DNA of 31,910 bases from assembly GCA_029010655.1 (NCBI GenBank), contig JAQXKW010000156.1, positions 1 to 31,910 of the forward strand. Reading direction: 5' to 3'. The DNA comes from Clostridia bacterium. GTDB lineage: Bacteria > Bacillota > Clostridia > Oscillospirales > CAG-272. The notes under the pieces are model-generated. The model saw nothing but the letters and a program-made list of their open reading frames with translations, had not been told where the DNA came from and searched no databases. The translations under genes were made by a program, and so were the position numbers. Shown here in pieces: positions 1 to 7,874 of this stretch (the first letter of the stretch is position 1; every line of letters starts with the position of its first letter).

Positions 1-1530
1 ATCCACGGCAGACCGGGGGATTACAGGGAACTGAAGCCCTGCGAGGGCGCGTATTACGACGGCGCCGTTGAAATTGACCTTTCCGCCGTGGAGCCTATGA
101 TTGCGCTTCCCTTCCACCCCTCCAACACATTTACAGTCAGAGAGCTTAACGAAAACGCCGCAGACATCCTCCGCGAGGCGGAGAAAAAAGGCGAAGCACA
201 GCTGGGACTTGCCCCGGGAACGCTCCGTCTTTGCGACAAGGTTGATAAGGCGACCGGCAGAGTCAAGGTCGACCAGGGCGTTATTGCAGGATGTGCCGGA
301 GGCATCTTCGACAACCTTTGCGCCGCCGCAGATATTCTGAGAGGAAAATCCGTAGGGCGTGACTGCTTCTCTCTGTCGGTATATCCCGCAAGCCAGCCTG
401 CTTTCGTGCGGCTTATTGAAACGGGCGTTGCCTCCGATTTGATGAAGGCGGGCGCAACCCTTCGCACCGCATTCTGCGGCCCCTGCTTCGGAGCAGGCGA
501 CGTTCCCGCAAACGGCGGTCTCTCCATTCGCCATTCCACAAGAAACTTCCCCAACAGAGAAGGCTCAAAGCCCGGCGAAGGTCAGTTCGCCTCCGTTGCG
601 CTTATGGACGCACGCTCCATTGCGGCAACTGCGGCAAACGGCGGACTTCTCACCTCGGCAGACGAGCTTTCCGTTGATTACAGCACCCCAGACTATAAAT
701 TTGACAGAACCGTTTACGAAAACCGTGTATGGTTCGGCTACGGCAAGGCAGACAAAAACGCCGAGCTTACCTTCGGTCCCAACATTAAGGACTGGCCCCG
801 TATGAAGAAGCTCCCCGACAATCTTATAATCGGCGTGGCGTCGGTTATTGACGACGACGTTACCACCACCGACGAGCTTATCCCCTCCGGCGAGTCCTCC
901 TCCTACCGTTCCAACCCGTTCAGGCTGTCAAGGCTCACTTTATCCCGCCGCGACCCCGAATATGTAGGTCGGGCAGACGTAATTTCGGCAATCGCCAAAA
1001 AGCAGTCCGGCGAGGAGTACGATGACATAATTTCGGCAGATGTAGAAAATTCCGAAAGTGCCGCTGTTAAAGCCTTTGAAGCACTTTACGGAAAGCTTTC
1101 CGGCACTGTGGGAATAGGCAGTCTTGTATGCGCCGTGCGCCCCGGAGACGGCTCCGCACGCGAGCAGGCGGCGTCCTGCCAGAGAGTTCTGGGCGGATGC
1201 GCCAATATTGCCCGTGAATATGCAACAAAACGCTACCGTTCCAACCTTATAAACTGGGGAATGCTCCCTCTGACCTGCAATAAAATGACCATCGGCAAAA
1301 ATAAAGGTACTGCTGATGACAGCATTGTATGCGGCGAATGGGTAATTCTCCCCGGGATAAGAAATGCCGTTGAAAGCGGCGCCGAAGAAGTGACGGGCTA
1401 TCTTTGCCACGGCGACGGTACCGTTACACAGCACACCTTCGGCTTGGGTCAGCTTACAGACGACGAAAGAAAAATAATACTTGCAGGCAGTCTTACGGGA
1501 CGTGCCGTTGAAGAGAAAAGCGAAAAATAA
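1..1530 (+). CDS. Aconitase-family hydratase, C-terminal part (5' end outside window)
   Basis: The frame is open from base 1, so the gene begins upstream; the ATG at 88 is internal (codon 30), because aligned aconitase sequence already runs before it. Aconitase-family enzymes bind a 4Fe-4S cluster and isomerise or hydrate tricarboxylates in the cytoplasm. All three expected cluster cysteines are visible, counting codons from base 1: Cys98 in IAGCAGG, and Cys159 and Cys162 in FCGPCFGAGD. The segment STRNFPNREGSK followed by GQFASVALMDARSIAATAANGG matches the conserved arginine and helix region, and REQAASCQRVLGG...YRSNLINWGMLPL matches the swivelling C-terminal domain. The CGPC pairing and the divergent sequence suggest a YbhJ-like hydratase rather than classical AcnA, so the substrate is uncertain. 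uvrA starts 4 nt after the stop, probably on the same transcript. Confidence 0.85.
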   Translation: MHGRPGDYRELKPCEGAYYDGAVEIDLSAVEPMIALPFHPSNTFTVRELNENAADILREAEKKGEAQLGLAPGTLRLCDKVDKATGRVKVDQGVIAGCAGGIFDNLCAAADILRGKSVGRDCFSLSVYPASQPAFVRLIETGVASDLMKAGATLRTAFCGPCFGAGDVPANGGLSIRHSTRNFPNREGSKPGEGQFASVALMDARSIAATAANGGLLTSADELSVDYSTPDYKFDRTVYENRVWFGYGKADKNAELTFGPNIKDWPRMKKLPDNLIIGVASVIDDDVTTTDELIPSGESSSYRSNPFRLSRLTLSRRDPEYVGRADVISAIAKKQSGEEYDDIISADVENSESAAVKAFEALYGKLSGTVGIGSLVCAVRPGDGSAREQAASCQRVLGGCANIAREYATKRYRSNLINWGMLPLTCNKMTIGKNKGTADDSIVCGEWVILPGIRNAVESGAEEVTGYLCHGDGTVTQHTFGLGQLTDDERKIILAGSLTGRAVEEKSEK

Positions 1531-1533
1531 TCT

Positions 1534-4374
1534 ATGCCTAAATATTTAACCGTTCGAGGCGTCCGCCAGAACAATCTGAAAAACATTGACGTAAAAATCC
1601 CCCGTGACAGGCTGGTGGTTTTTACGGGGCTTTCCGGCAGCGGAAAATCGTCTCTCGCCTTTGACACCATATATGCCGAGGGACACAGACGGTTCGTTGA
1701 GAGCCTTTCCTCCTATGCCAGAATGTTTCTCGGTCAGCTTGACAAGCCGGATATTGATTCCGTTGAGGGGCTTTCTCCCGCCATATCCATCGACCAGAAA
1801 ACAACCTCCAAAAACCCCCGCTCCACGGTAGGTACGGTGACGGAGATATACGATTATCTCAGGCTTTTATATGCAAGGCTGGGCGTGCCCCACTGCCCCG
1901 TCTGCGGCAAGGAAATCCGCCAGCAGACCACCGACCAGATTCTTGACAAAATCATGGAATTGCCCGAGGGGGAGCGGTTTATGGTGCTGTCGCCTGTGGT
2001 AAGGGGCAAAAAGGGCAGACACGAAAAGGTGTTCGACGACGCAAAGAAAAGCGGCTACACAAGAGTCCGTTGCGACGGAATAATATATGACCTTTCCGAA
2101 GATTTCGAGCTTGAAAAAAACATAAAGCACACGGTTGAAATTGTTGTTGACCGTCTTGTTATGAAGCCCGATCTGCGCACCCGCTTAACCGACTCCGTTG
2201 AAGCGGCAATCAGAGAAAGCGGCGGCACCGTTTCGGTTGTAACCGTCCCGCGGGACGGAAAGGATGGGGAGGAACTGAAGTTTTCCACCAGCTATGCCTG
2301 CGACGAGCACGGCATAAGTCTCGGTGAGCTTGAACCCAGAATGTTCTCCTTCAACAACCCCTTCGGAGCGTGCAGGCATTGCTCCGGAATAGGCGTCATG
2401 CGGCGCATATCCATAGAAAAAATTATGCCGGACAAGTCTCTGTCCCTTCTTCAGGGAGGGCTTCAGATAAACGGCTTCAAATCTCTGGGTCCCGACACGT
2501 GGATGGGTCCGCTGATTGCGGCAGTAGGCGAAAAATACGGCTTTACCATGGACATGCCCCTGTCCGACTACCCGAAAGAGGGCATGAACGCCCTTTTATA
2601 CGGTACGGGTGACGAGGTATTTGACATAACCCGCGGCTTCGGCGGCTATGCCCGCCGTCAGAAGGTAAAGTATGACGGCGTAATAAAAATGATAACAGCC
2701 AGAATGGAAAGCGAAAGCACCGCAAAGGAAGAGGAATATTACGACCAATTTTTAGAGGAGCTTGAGTGCCCCGTATGCCACGGAAGCAGGCTTAACGCAG
2801 AGGCTCTGGCTGTTACCGTGGGCGGACTGAATATTGACGAATTCTGCTCCATGTCGGTTAAAAAATCCCTTGAATTTACCAATTCTCTGAAATTTACCGA
2901 AACGGAAACCAAGATTGCCAAAGAAATTATCAAGGAGCTGAAGGGGAGACTGGGCTTTCTAGTGGCTGTGGGACTTGACTACCTGTCCCTGTCCCGAAAA
3001 AGCGGAACTTTATCCGGCGGCGAGGCGCAGAGAATACGTCTTGCCACCCAGATCGGCTCCTCTCTTGCAGGGGTGTTATATATCCTTGACGAGCCCAGTA
3101 TCGGACTTCATCAGCGCGACAACGCAAAGCTTATTGAAACGCTGAAAAAGCTCCGTGATTTGGGCAACAGCGTTATAGTAGTTGAGCACGATGAGGAAAC
3201 CATGCTTGCTGCGGACTATATTGTGGATATAGGCCCTGGGGCGGGCGTTCACGGCGGCCAGGTAGTTGCCGCAGGAACTCCCTCGCAGATTATGGCAGAC
3301 AAAAAGTCCGTTACCGGCGCGTTCCTTTCCGGCAGGCGGAAAATTGCCGTGCCCAAGGTGCGCCGTGCCGGCAACGGCAAATTCGTAACCGTTCTGGGTG
3401 CTTCGGAAAACAATCTTAAAAACATTGACGTATCCTTCCCTCTGGGGTGCTTTGTATGCGTTACGGGCGTTTCGGGAAGCGGAAAATCGTCTCTTGTTAA
3501 TTCCATTCTATTCCGTTCCCTTGCCGCAACTCTGAACCGTGCAACCACATGGCCCGGAAAGCACAAAAAGATTGTGGGCACGGAAAATCTCGACAAAATT
3601 ATCGACATTGACCAAAGCCCCATAGGAAGAACGCCCCGTTCCAATCCCGCCACCTACACGGGTCTGTTTACGGACATACGTGAGCTTTTCGCAAAGACCC
3701 CCGCCGCAAATCTGAGAGGCTACAACGCAGGCAGGTTTTCCTTTAACGTAAGGGGCGGCAGGTGTGAAGCCTGCCAGGGCGACGGCGTTAAGAAAATAGA
3801 AATGCACTTTCTTCCCGACGTTTACGTAACCTGCGATGTGTGTCACGGAAAGCGGTACAACAGGGAAACTCTTGAAGTAAAATACAAAGGAAAGACTATT
3901 TCCGACGTGCTTGAAATGACGGCGGAGGAGGGAGCGCAGTTTTTCTCCGACATTCCCAAAATCAGAAACCGCCTGTCAACGCTTTGCGACGTGGGTCTGG
4001 GGTATGTTAAGATAGGACAGTCCTCCACCACCCTTTCGGGCGGCGAAGCCCAGAGAGTTAAGCTGGCGACGGAGCTTTCCCGCCGCAGTACGGGTAGAAC
4101 AATTTACGTGCTTGACGAGCCCACCACGGGACTTCACTCCGCAGACGTGGAAAAGCTCATTGAGGTGCTTCAGCGTTTGGTGGATGCGGGCAACTCCGTT
4201 GTGGTAATCGAACACAATCTTGATATTATCAAAACCGCCGATTATATTATTGATTTGGGTCCCGAGGGCGGAGACGGCGGCGGCACCGTTGTGGTGTGCG
4301 GCACGCCCGAAGAAGTGGCAAAGTGCGAAAAATCCTATACAGGGCATTTTCTTAAAGAAAAGCTCGACACTTGA
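1534..4374 (+). CDS. uvrA: UvrABC excinuclease subunit A
   Basis: UvrA is the DNA-damage-recognition ATPase of nucleotide excision repair; it loads UvrB at lesions. At 946 residues it has the usual family length. It shows two ABC-type ATPase halves: Walker A GLSGSGKSS near residue 32 and GVSGSGKSS near 646, and signatures LSGGEAQRIRLA near 493 and LSGGEAQRVKLA near 835, each followed by an LDEPS/LDEPT Walker B and a conserved histidine. The C-terminal zinc module is CEACQGDGVKK...CDVCHGK. The first zinc module reads CDEHGISLGELEPRMFSFNN then CRHC, so the second cysteine of the usual CxxC pair is a histidine. The start at 1534 sits 4 nt after the hydratase stop, with only a weak purine-rich ribosome site inside that gene. 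No uvrB or uvrC is in the window. Confidence 0.97.
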   Translation: MPKYLTVRGVRQNNLKNIDVKIPRDRLVVFTGLSGSGKSSLAFDTIYAEGHRRFVESLSSYARMFLGQLDKPDIDSVEGLSPAISIDQKTTSKNPRSTVGTVTEIYDYLRLLYARLGVPHCPVCGKEIRQQTTDQILDKIMELPEGERFMVLSPVVRGKKGRHEKVFDDAKKSGYTRVRCDGIIYDLSEDFELEKNIKHTVEIVVDRLVMKPDLRTRLTDSVEAAIRESGGTVSVVTVPRDGKDGEELKFSTSYACDEHGISLGELEPRMFSFNNPFGACRHCSGIGVMRRISIEKIMPDKSLSLLQGGLQINGFKSLGPDTWMGPLIAAVGEKYGFTMDMPLSDYPKEGMNALLYGTGDEVFDITRGFGGYARRQKVKYDGVIKMITARMESESTAKEEEYYDQFLEELECPVCHGSRLNAEALAVTVGGLNIDEFCSMSVKKSLEFTNSLKFTETETKIAKEIIKELKGRLGFLVAVGLDYLSLSRKSGTLSGGEAQRIRLATQIGSSLAGVLYILDEPSIGLHQRDNAKLIETLKKLRDLGNSVIVVEHDEETMLAADYIVDIGPGAGVHGGQVVAAGTPSQIMADKKSVTGAFLSGRRKIAVPKVRRAGNGKFVTVLGASENNLKNIDVSFPLGCFVCVTGVSGSGKSSLVNSILFRSLAATLNRATTWPGKHKKIVGTENLDKIIDIDQSPIGRTPRSNPATYTGLFTDIRELFAKTPAANLRGYNAGRFSFNVRGGRCEACQGDGVKKIEMHFLPDVYVTCDVCHGKRYNRETLEVKYKGKTISDVLEMTAEEGAQFFSDIPKIRNRLSTLCDVGLGYVKIGQSSTTLSGGEAQRVKLATELSRRSTGRTIYVLDEPTTGLHSADVEKLIEVLQRLVDAGNSVVVIEHNLDIIKTADYIIDLGPEGGDGGGTVVVCGTPEEVAKCEKSYTGHFLKEKLDT

Positions 4375-4399
4375 CACGGTTGTCATCATTTGATATAAT
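4371..4399 (+). promoter_or_regulatory. SigmaA-type promoter of the small lipoprotein gene
   Basis: TTGACA (4371-4376) and TATAAT (4394-4399) are both perfect consensus and are separated by 17 bp. The -35 box overlaps the uvrA stop codon (4372-4374), so the lipoprotein gene is transcribed independently of uvrA. Confidence 0.85.
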
Positions 4400-4426
4400 C
4401 AGTAAAACGAAAAAAGAGGTAGGACT

Positions 4427-4786
4427 ATGAAAAAATTAATTTGTCTCGTTTTAGCTCTGGCTCTGTCCGCATTGGTTTTCACAGCTTGTGCGAAAAAAGC
4501 TCAAATGCAGACGCTGGACCCCGTTAAGGTTACTTCCGTTCAGACATCGTCAAAGGGAGAGCTTGATCGTGAGGCGGCCGTTTCCGCCTACAATTCGGCA
4601 ACGGCAGGCAAGGTGGTTACGGACGACGGTTACAAGACCGGCGAGCCCATACTTTTCATTACCTCCGACGGTATTGTGGAAGTGTTTGAAACCGGCGAAA
4701 ACAAGTTCACCGTAAGCTCAGCGCTTTTCGATTACGCCTTTGAGATAGAAGCCCCCGAGCTTTACAAGCTTTTCAAGGGCGAATAA
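4427..4786 (+). CDS. Small secreted lipoprotein of unknown function
   Basis: A 119-residue protein with a clear type II (lipoprotein) signal peptide: MKK, a hydrophobic core, and lipobox VFTAC with Cys21 as the lipid anchor. It should be attached to the outer face of the cytoplasmic membrane. The mature part of about 99 residues is hydrophilic, has no cysteine and no motif I recognise. It contains a TSDGIVEVFETGENKFTVSS stretch that looks like beta-strand structure. The ribosome site GAGGTAGG (4416-4423) lies just upstream of the ATG, and a strong promoter and a downstream hairpin make it a single-gene transcript. Function unknown. Confidence 0.8.
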   Translation: MKKLICLVLALALSALVFTACAKKAQMQTLDPVKVTSVQTSSKGELDREAAVSAYNSATAGKVVTDDGYKTGEPILFITSDGIVEVFETGENKFTVSSALFDYAFEIEAPELYKLFKGE

Positions 4787-4804
4787 CTGCATACTGTACT
4801 GTAT

Positions 4805-4843
4805 AAAGGAACCGGGCTGTCGTTGCGACCCCCCGGTTCCTTT
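4805..4843 (+). terminator. Hairpin after the lipoprotein gene
   Basis: A perfect 12-bp stem, AAAGGAACCGGG (4805-4816) with CCCGGTTCCTTT (4832-4843), and a 15-nt loop. It lies 19 nt after the lipoprotein stop. The T run is part of the stem, and the following sequence starts TTTAT, so it is a plausible intrinsic terminator of moderate strength. Confidence 0.7.
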
Positions 4844-5046
4844 ATGCCGCTTTCTTTGAAAGAAAGCGGCGAAATTCAGGGGGCGCCGCCCCCTAACCCC
4901 CCGCCGCCTTTTAAAAAAGGCGGGCGAAAACTTTAACAAAAGGGTAATTTATTTAGTTTCTTTGCGCCGATTTTCTATGGGAAGAAAGCGGCGGGCACAA
5001 GGCGGTAACAGCATATTCGTAGGGCGCCGTCTTGCTCCCGCCGAAA
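4844..5046. repeat. Cluster of palindromic intergenic repeats, left part
   Basis: No gene is supported here. The stretch holds consecutive hairpins: GCCGCTTTCTTT with AAAGAAAGCGGC (4847-4872), a GGGGGC/GCCCCC palindrome (4879-4893), and CCGCCTTTT with AAAAGGCGG (4904-4923). A degenerate second copy of the GAAAGAAAGCGGCG hairpin arm appears at about 4980-4994. A motif at 5018-5043 (CGTAGGGC...CTTGCTCCCGCCG) recurs inverted at 27970-27994. Short open frames across the stretch are made of repeat sequence and lack ribosome sites. Confidence 0.65.
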
Positions 5047-5167
5047 GCCTCCCTTGTGCAAAGGGAGGGGGACCACGAAGTGGTGGAGGGATTGTATTCA
5101 AAGGTTGTCCGAAGACAATCCCTCCGTCAGCCACAAGGGCTGACACCTCCCTTTACACAAGGGAGGC
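5047..5167. repeat. 121-bp MITE-like palindromic element
   Basis: The element begins GCCTCCCTTGTG (5047-5058) and ends with its exact reverse complement CACAAGGGAGGC (5156-5167); including the next bases the arms match at about 22 of 23 positions. A second pair of arms, GGAGGGATTGT (5085-5095) and ACAATCCCTCC (5115-5125), lies inside, and each half carries its own small hairpin: ACCACGAAGTGGT (5072-5084) and GTCAGCC...GGCTGAC (5126-5144). The whole could fold into a branched cruciform. It encodes nothing and would need a transposase in trans. I recall similar elements from gut Clostridia, which I cannot confirm here. Confidence 0.75.
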
Positions 5168-5332
5168 AAACTATATCGTTCGCGTTTTCGCCTACATACA
5201 GAACATCAAACCGCCCGTAGAGATTGCCACGGGTGCTATGCACCCTCGCAATGACAGGGGACGTGCCGTCCCCCGTGCGCTGTCTTCGCCGCCGTGTAAA
5301 AGCTAGCCGCCAGCCGCTAGCCGCTAGCCGCT
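5168..5332. repeat. Palindromic and tandem repeats, right part of the mosaic
   Basis: No gene is seen. A nested palindrome has outer arms ATTGC/GCAAT (5223-5252) and an inner hairpin GGGTGC-TAT-GCACCC (5231-5245). It is followed by GGGGACG-TGC-CGTCCCC (5257-5273). From 5302 there are just over four head-to-tail copies of the heptamer GCTAGCC (one reads GCCAGCC), ending against the hairpin behind dapA. Confidence 0.7.
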
Positions 5333-5361
5333 AACGGGGCTGTCTTTGCGACAGCCCCGTT
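5333..5361. terminator. Strong hairpin at the 3' end of dapA
   Basis: A perfect 12-bp GC-rich stem, AACGGGGCTGTC (5333-5344) with GACAGCCCCGTT (5350-5361), and a 5-nt loop. It starts 2 nt beyond the dapA stop on the minus strand. There is no T tract on the minus-strand exit side; the plus-strand exit reads TTATTTAAT. It may therefore end transcription from the left, or act mainly as a 3'-stabilising hairpin for dapA. Confidence 0.65.
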
Positions 5362-5363
5362 AT

Positions 5364-6251
5364 TTAATCTGATATGAGGGAAAACTCCCGCAGTCTGCGG
5401 CGGAGATTTTCCTCATTTTTATTTCCCATACGGCAAAGTGGTAGCCGCATTTCAGGGGTACAGAAGCCCATGGCGTGCAGGGCGGTTTTCACGGGAATGG
5501 GGTTTATTTCCGAAAACAGCGCAGTTATCATGGGCATAAGGTGAAGCTGAAGCTCCGCCGCCTCCGACATATACCCCTCCTCGCACAGTCTGCAAAGCTT
5601 TGACATTTCTGCGGGCAAAATGTTGGATATGACCGAAATAACGCCCTTGCCGCCCAAGGAATATATGGGCGCCGTCAGCTCGTCGCACCCGCTCCAAACG
5701 GAAAAGCGGTCCTTGAACTCTGCCAGTATTTTTCCCGTATAAACCGCATTTCCAGACGCCTCTTTTACGCCGCAGAAATTGGGTATTTCGCAAAGGAGAG
5801 AGTACGCCTCGGAGGAAATTGTAAGCCCCGTTCTGGAGGGCACGTTATAGGCGATAAGCGGAATGTCAACTGCGTCTCCCACGGCTTTATAGTGCATATA
5901 CACTCCCATATCCGTGGCTTTGTTATAATACGGCGTTACGCACAGCACCGCCGAGGCGCCGTCCCGCTGTGCGTCCCTTGCAAAGCCGGCGGCAAAATCC
6001 GTAGACGGGGAGCCGCACCCGGCGATAACGGGCACCCTGCCCCGTGCGGCACGCACCGTATATGCTATAATCTCCCGCTTTTCCTCCGAGCACAACGTGG
6101 GAGCCTCCCCCGTTGTGCCGCAGGCAACAAGTGCGGACACGCCGTTTTCTATCTGAAAATCAATAAGTCTTTTAAGTGCCGGATAGTCTACGGCGCCGCT
6201 TCTGAAGGGGGTTATCAGCGCCGTTGCACATCCGTGAAAAGGTATGTTCAT
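5364..6251 (-). CDS. dapA: 4-hydroxy-tetrahydrodipicolinate synthase
   Basis: DapA condenses pyruvate with aspartate semialdehyde, the first committed step toward diaminopimelate and lysine; in spore-formers the product also feeds dipicolinic acid. At 295 residues it has the standard length of this (beta/alpha)8 aldolase. Visible family marks are GTTGE (45-49), TPYYN (106-110), Tyr135 in YNVPSRTG with Arg140, and the Schiff-base Lys163 in GVKEASGN. The start at 6251 is supported by the AGGAG ribosome site (6258-6262). It has its own promoter at 6342-6370. The leader of roughly 85 nt is too short for a lysine riboswitch. No other lysine gene is adjacent. Confidence 0.96.
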   Translation of the reverse strand: MNIPFHGCATALITPFRSGAVDYPALKRLIDFQIENGVSALVACGTTGEAPTLCSEEKREIIAYTVRAARGRVPVIAGCGSPSTDFAAGFARDAQRDGASAVLCVTPYYNKATDMGVYMHYKAVGDAVDIPLIAYNVPSRTGLTISSEAYSLLCEIPNFCGVKEASGNAVYTGKILAEFKDRFSVWSGCDELTAPIYSLGGKGVISVISNILPAEMSKLCRLCEEGYMSEAAELQLHLMPMITALFSEINPIPVKTALHAMGFCTPEMRLPLCRMGNKNEENLRRRLREFSLISD

Positions 6252-6341
6252 ATTTTTCTCCTGTTCTCGCCTTTCGGCAATTTTTTCGGTTATGGAAATT
6301 TATGCGTCATTTCACGCCGTCCTTTATTTTTTGCTCGTTAC

Positions 6342-6370
6342 AGTATATTCCGGGAAGAAAAAATCGTCAA
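6342..6370 (-). promoter_or_regulatory. dapA promoter
   Basis: On the minus strand, TTGACG (6365-6370) and TATACT (6342-6347) are separated by 17 bp. It points toward dapA and lies back-to-back with the promoter of the Nif3-like gene, only 3 bp away. Confidence 0.7.
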
Positions 6371-6373
6371 TTG

Positions 6374-6401
6374 TTGAAATATCCGAAAGTCATGCTATAA
6401 T
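6374..6401 (+). promoter_or_regulatory. Promoter of the Nif3-like gene
   Basis: TTGAAA (6374-6379) and TATAAT (6396-6401) with a 16-bp spacer. The coding ATG is 24 nt downstream, with AGGAGA (6415-6420) as ribosome site. Confidence 0.7.
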
Positions 6402-6425
6402 ATAAACAAAGGAAAGGAGATTACT

Positions 6426-7199
6426 ATGAAAGCTTATGAAATTATGACAGATATTATCGGCGCCGAATTTATTGCCTCCCGTGGAGAAAATACGGTTGAC
6501 TGCTTAAAAATCGGCGACGCAAACCAAGAGATTAAAAAGATTGCCACATGCCTTACCGTAACCCCCGACCTTATCCGTGAGATGAAGGAATGGGGTGCCG
6601 AGCTTGTTATAACCCACGAGCCCACGTTTTACAATCACGCTGACGAATTTCACCCGGACAGGCTGTCGTCGCAAAAGAAAAAAGCCCTTGAGGACGCAGG
6701 CTTTACCGTATACCGTTATCACGATTCAATGCACGACAGAGCAGAGGACGAGGTGAATCTGTCAATGATAGAGCGCATGGGCTGGAAGGGCGAATTTGAC
6801 GGAGACATGCACATTAATCTGTCAGAGGGCCGGAGTGCCCGTGACATTGCCCGCGCCGCTTCGGAAAAGCTGGGGATAAAGCACCCGAGAATTGTGGGAA
6901 ATCCCGATTTCAAGGCGACCCGTATAAAGCTTGCCACAGGTGCGAGAGGCGGCTGGTGCTACAAAGAATTTCTCTCAAGCGAAACGGACGAAATCGCCGT
7001 CAGCGGCGAGCTTTGCGAATGGGAGGACTGCGAGCCTATCCGTGACGCCGCACAGTTCGGCTGGAAAAAGGCTATTGTAATTCTCGGACACGCAGGAAGC
7101 GAAAAGTTCGCCATGGAAACTCTGGCGGAAAGCATCAACGGTAAATACGACGGCGCCGAGGCAAGATATTTCGACTGCGGAGAAATATATACGTACTGA
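6426..7199 (+). CDS. Nif3-like dinuclear metal-centre protein
   Basis: A 257-residue member of the Nif3 / NGG1p-interacting-factor 3 family (DUF34), toroidal hexamers with a two-metal site in each subunit. The biochemical role of the family is not settled; metal-dependent hydrolase functions such as GTP cyclohydrolase I type 2 have been annotated. Metal-ligand motifs are visible: THEP at 63-66, RYHDSMHD around 97-104, and near the C-terminus the family's GHAGSEKF, with a downstream glutamate-rich strand. The protein is of the short single-domain type, without the PII-like insert found in longer Nif3 proteins. It has its own promoter and a strong downstream hairpin, so it is probably monocistronic. 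The usual partner, TrmK (YqfN), is not in view. Confidence 0.88.
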   Translation: MKAYEIMTDIIGAEFIASRGENTVDCLKIGDANQEIKKIATCLTVTPDLIREMKEWGAELVITHEPTFYNHADEFHPDRLSSQKKKALEDAGFTVYRYHDSMHDRAEDEVNLSMIERMGWKGEFDGDMHINLSEGRSARDIARAASEKLGIKHPRIVGNPDFKATRIKLATGARGGWCYKEFLSSETDEIAVSGELCEWEDCEPIRDAAQFGWKKAIVILGHAGSEKFAMETLAESINGKYDGAEARYFDCGEIYTY

Positions 7200-7213
7200 G
7201 TTTTCTCTTACGC

Positions 7214-7252
7214 AAAAGCAAGGGATTTTCACGGAGAAAATCCCTTGCTTTT
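7214..7252. terminator. Bidirectional terminator between the Nif3-like gene and pgsA
   Basis: A 16-bp perfect stem, AAAAGCAAGGGATTTT (7214-7229) with AAAATCCCTTGCTTTT (7237-7252), flanked by A-rich and T-rich ends on both sides. It is well placed to stop both converging transcripts. Confidence 0.85.
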
Positions 7253-7270
7253 ATTTTAATAAAGCTCTGC

Positions 7271-7861
7271 TTATTTATCGGGAGAGATATGGGACCAGTA
7301 TTTCCTTATGTAATCTATTCCCGACCACAGGGTCATAACGGACATTGCCGCCATTGTGACATATGTAAGAATATGATACTCGTCGAAGGGCTTGAACCAG
7401 GAGAACAGAACAGGCTCAAGAAGAATGGTGGAGATACACACAATCTGCGTTACCGTTTTGATTTTTCCCAGAATGCTTGCGGCAATAACTATGCCGTCGT
7501 TTCCGCAGGCCACAAGGCGAACTGACGTTACCGCCAATTCCCTGAACATTACGATTGTTGCCGCCCAGATAAACACGGGACGGATATAATCGTAGCGGTA
7601 CAGTATTGAAAGCATTGCGCCGAACACCATAAACTTATCGGCAAGCGGGTCCATAAACTTTCCGAAATTTGTAGTCTGGTTATTCTTTCTCGCCAGCTTT
7701 CCGTCAAGCATATCCGTCAGCGCCGTAAGTATAAATATAGCCGCCGCCGTAATCCGAAGCCACATATCTGCGCTCTCCGGAAATATGGGCGCAATCATAA
7801 TAACCATGAATACGGGAACCAGAAAAATTCTGAGAATTGTCAGTTTATTTGGTAAATTCAT
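7271..7861 (-). CDS. pgsA: CDP-diacylglycerol-glycerol-3-phosphate 3-phosphatidyltransferase
   Basis: PgsA makes phosphatidylglycerol phosphate, the committed step to phosphatidylglycerol and cardiolipin, in the cytoplasmic membrane. The 196-residue protein has several hydrophobic segments and a complete CDP-alcohol phosphotransferase motif: Asp50, Asp53-Gly54, Ala57-Arg58, Gly67, Asp71 and Asp75, within DMLDGKLARK and FGKFMDPLADK. Length is typical. The ribosome site AGGAGAGG precedes the ATG at 7861. It starts 13 nt after the galactokinase-like gene and is the last gene of the minus-strand operon that begins at 11332. Confidence 0.95.
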   Translation of the reverse strand: MNLPNKLTILRIFLVPVFMVIMIAPIFPESADMWLRITAAAIFILTALTDMLDGKLARKNNQTTNFGKFMDPLADKFMVFGAMLSILYRYDYIRPVFIWAATIVMFRELAVTSVRLVACGNDGIVIAASILGKIKTVTQIVCISTILLEPVLFSWFKPFDEYHILTYVTMAAMSVMTLWSGIDYIRKYWSHISPDK

Positions 7862-7874
7862 ATTCTAACCTCTC

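Noticed and set aside
4962..5306. Open frames of 60-115 codons in the repeat mosaic between the lipoprotein gene and dapA
   Set aside because: They are translations of palindromic repeat DNA, overlap one another in several frames and lack ribosome sites.
6252..6341. Lysine riboswitch in front of dapA
   Set aside because: The leader is about 85 nt, roughly half the length needed, and the L-box core sequences are not seen.
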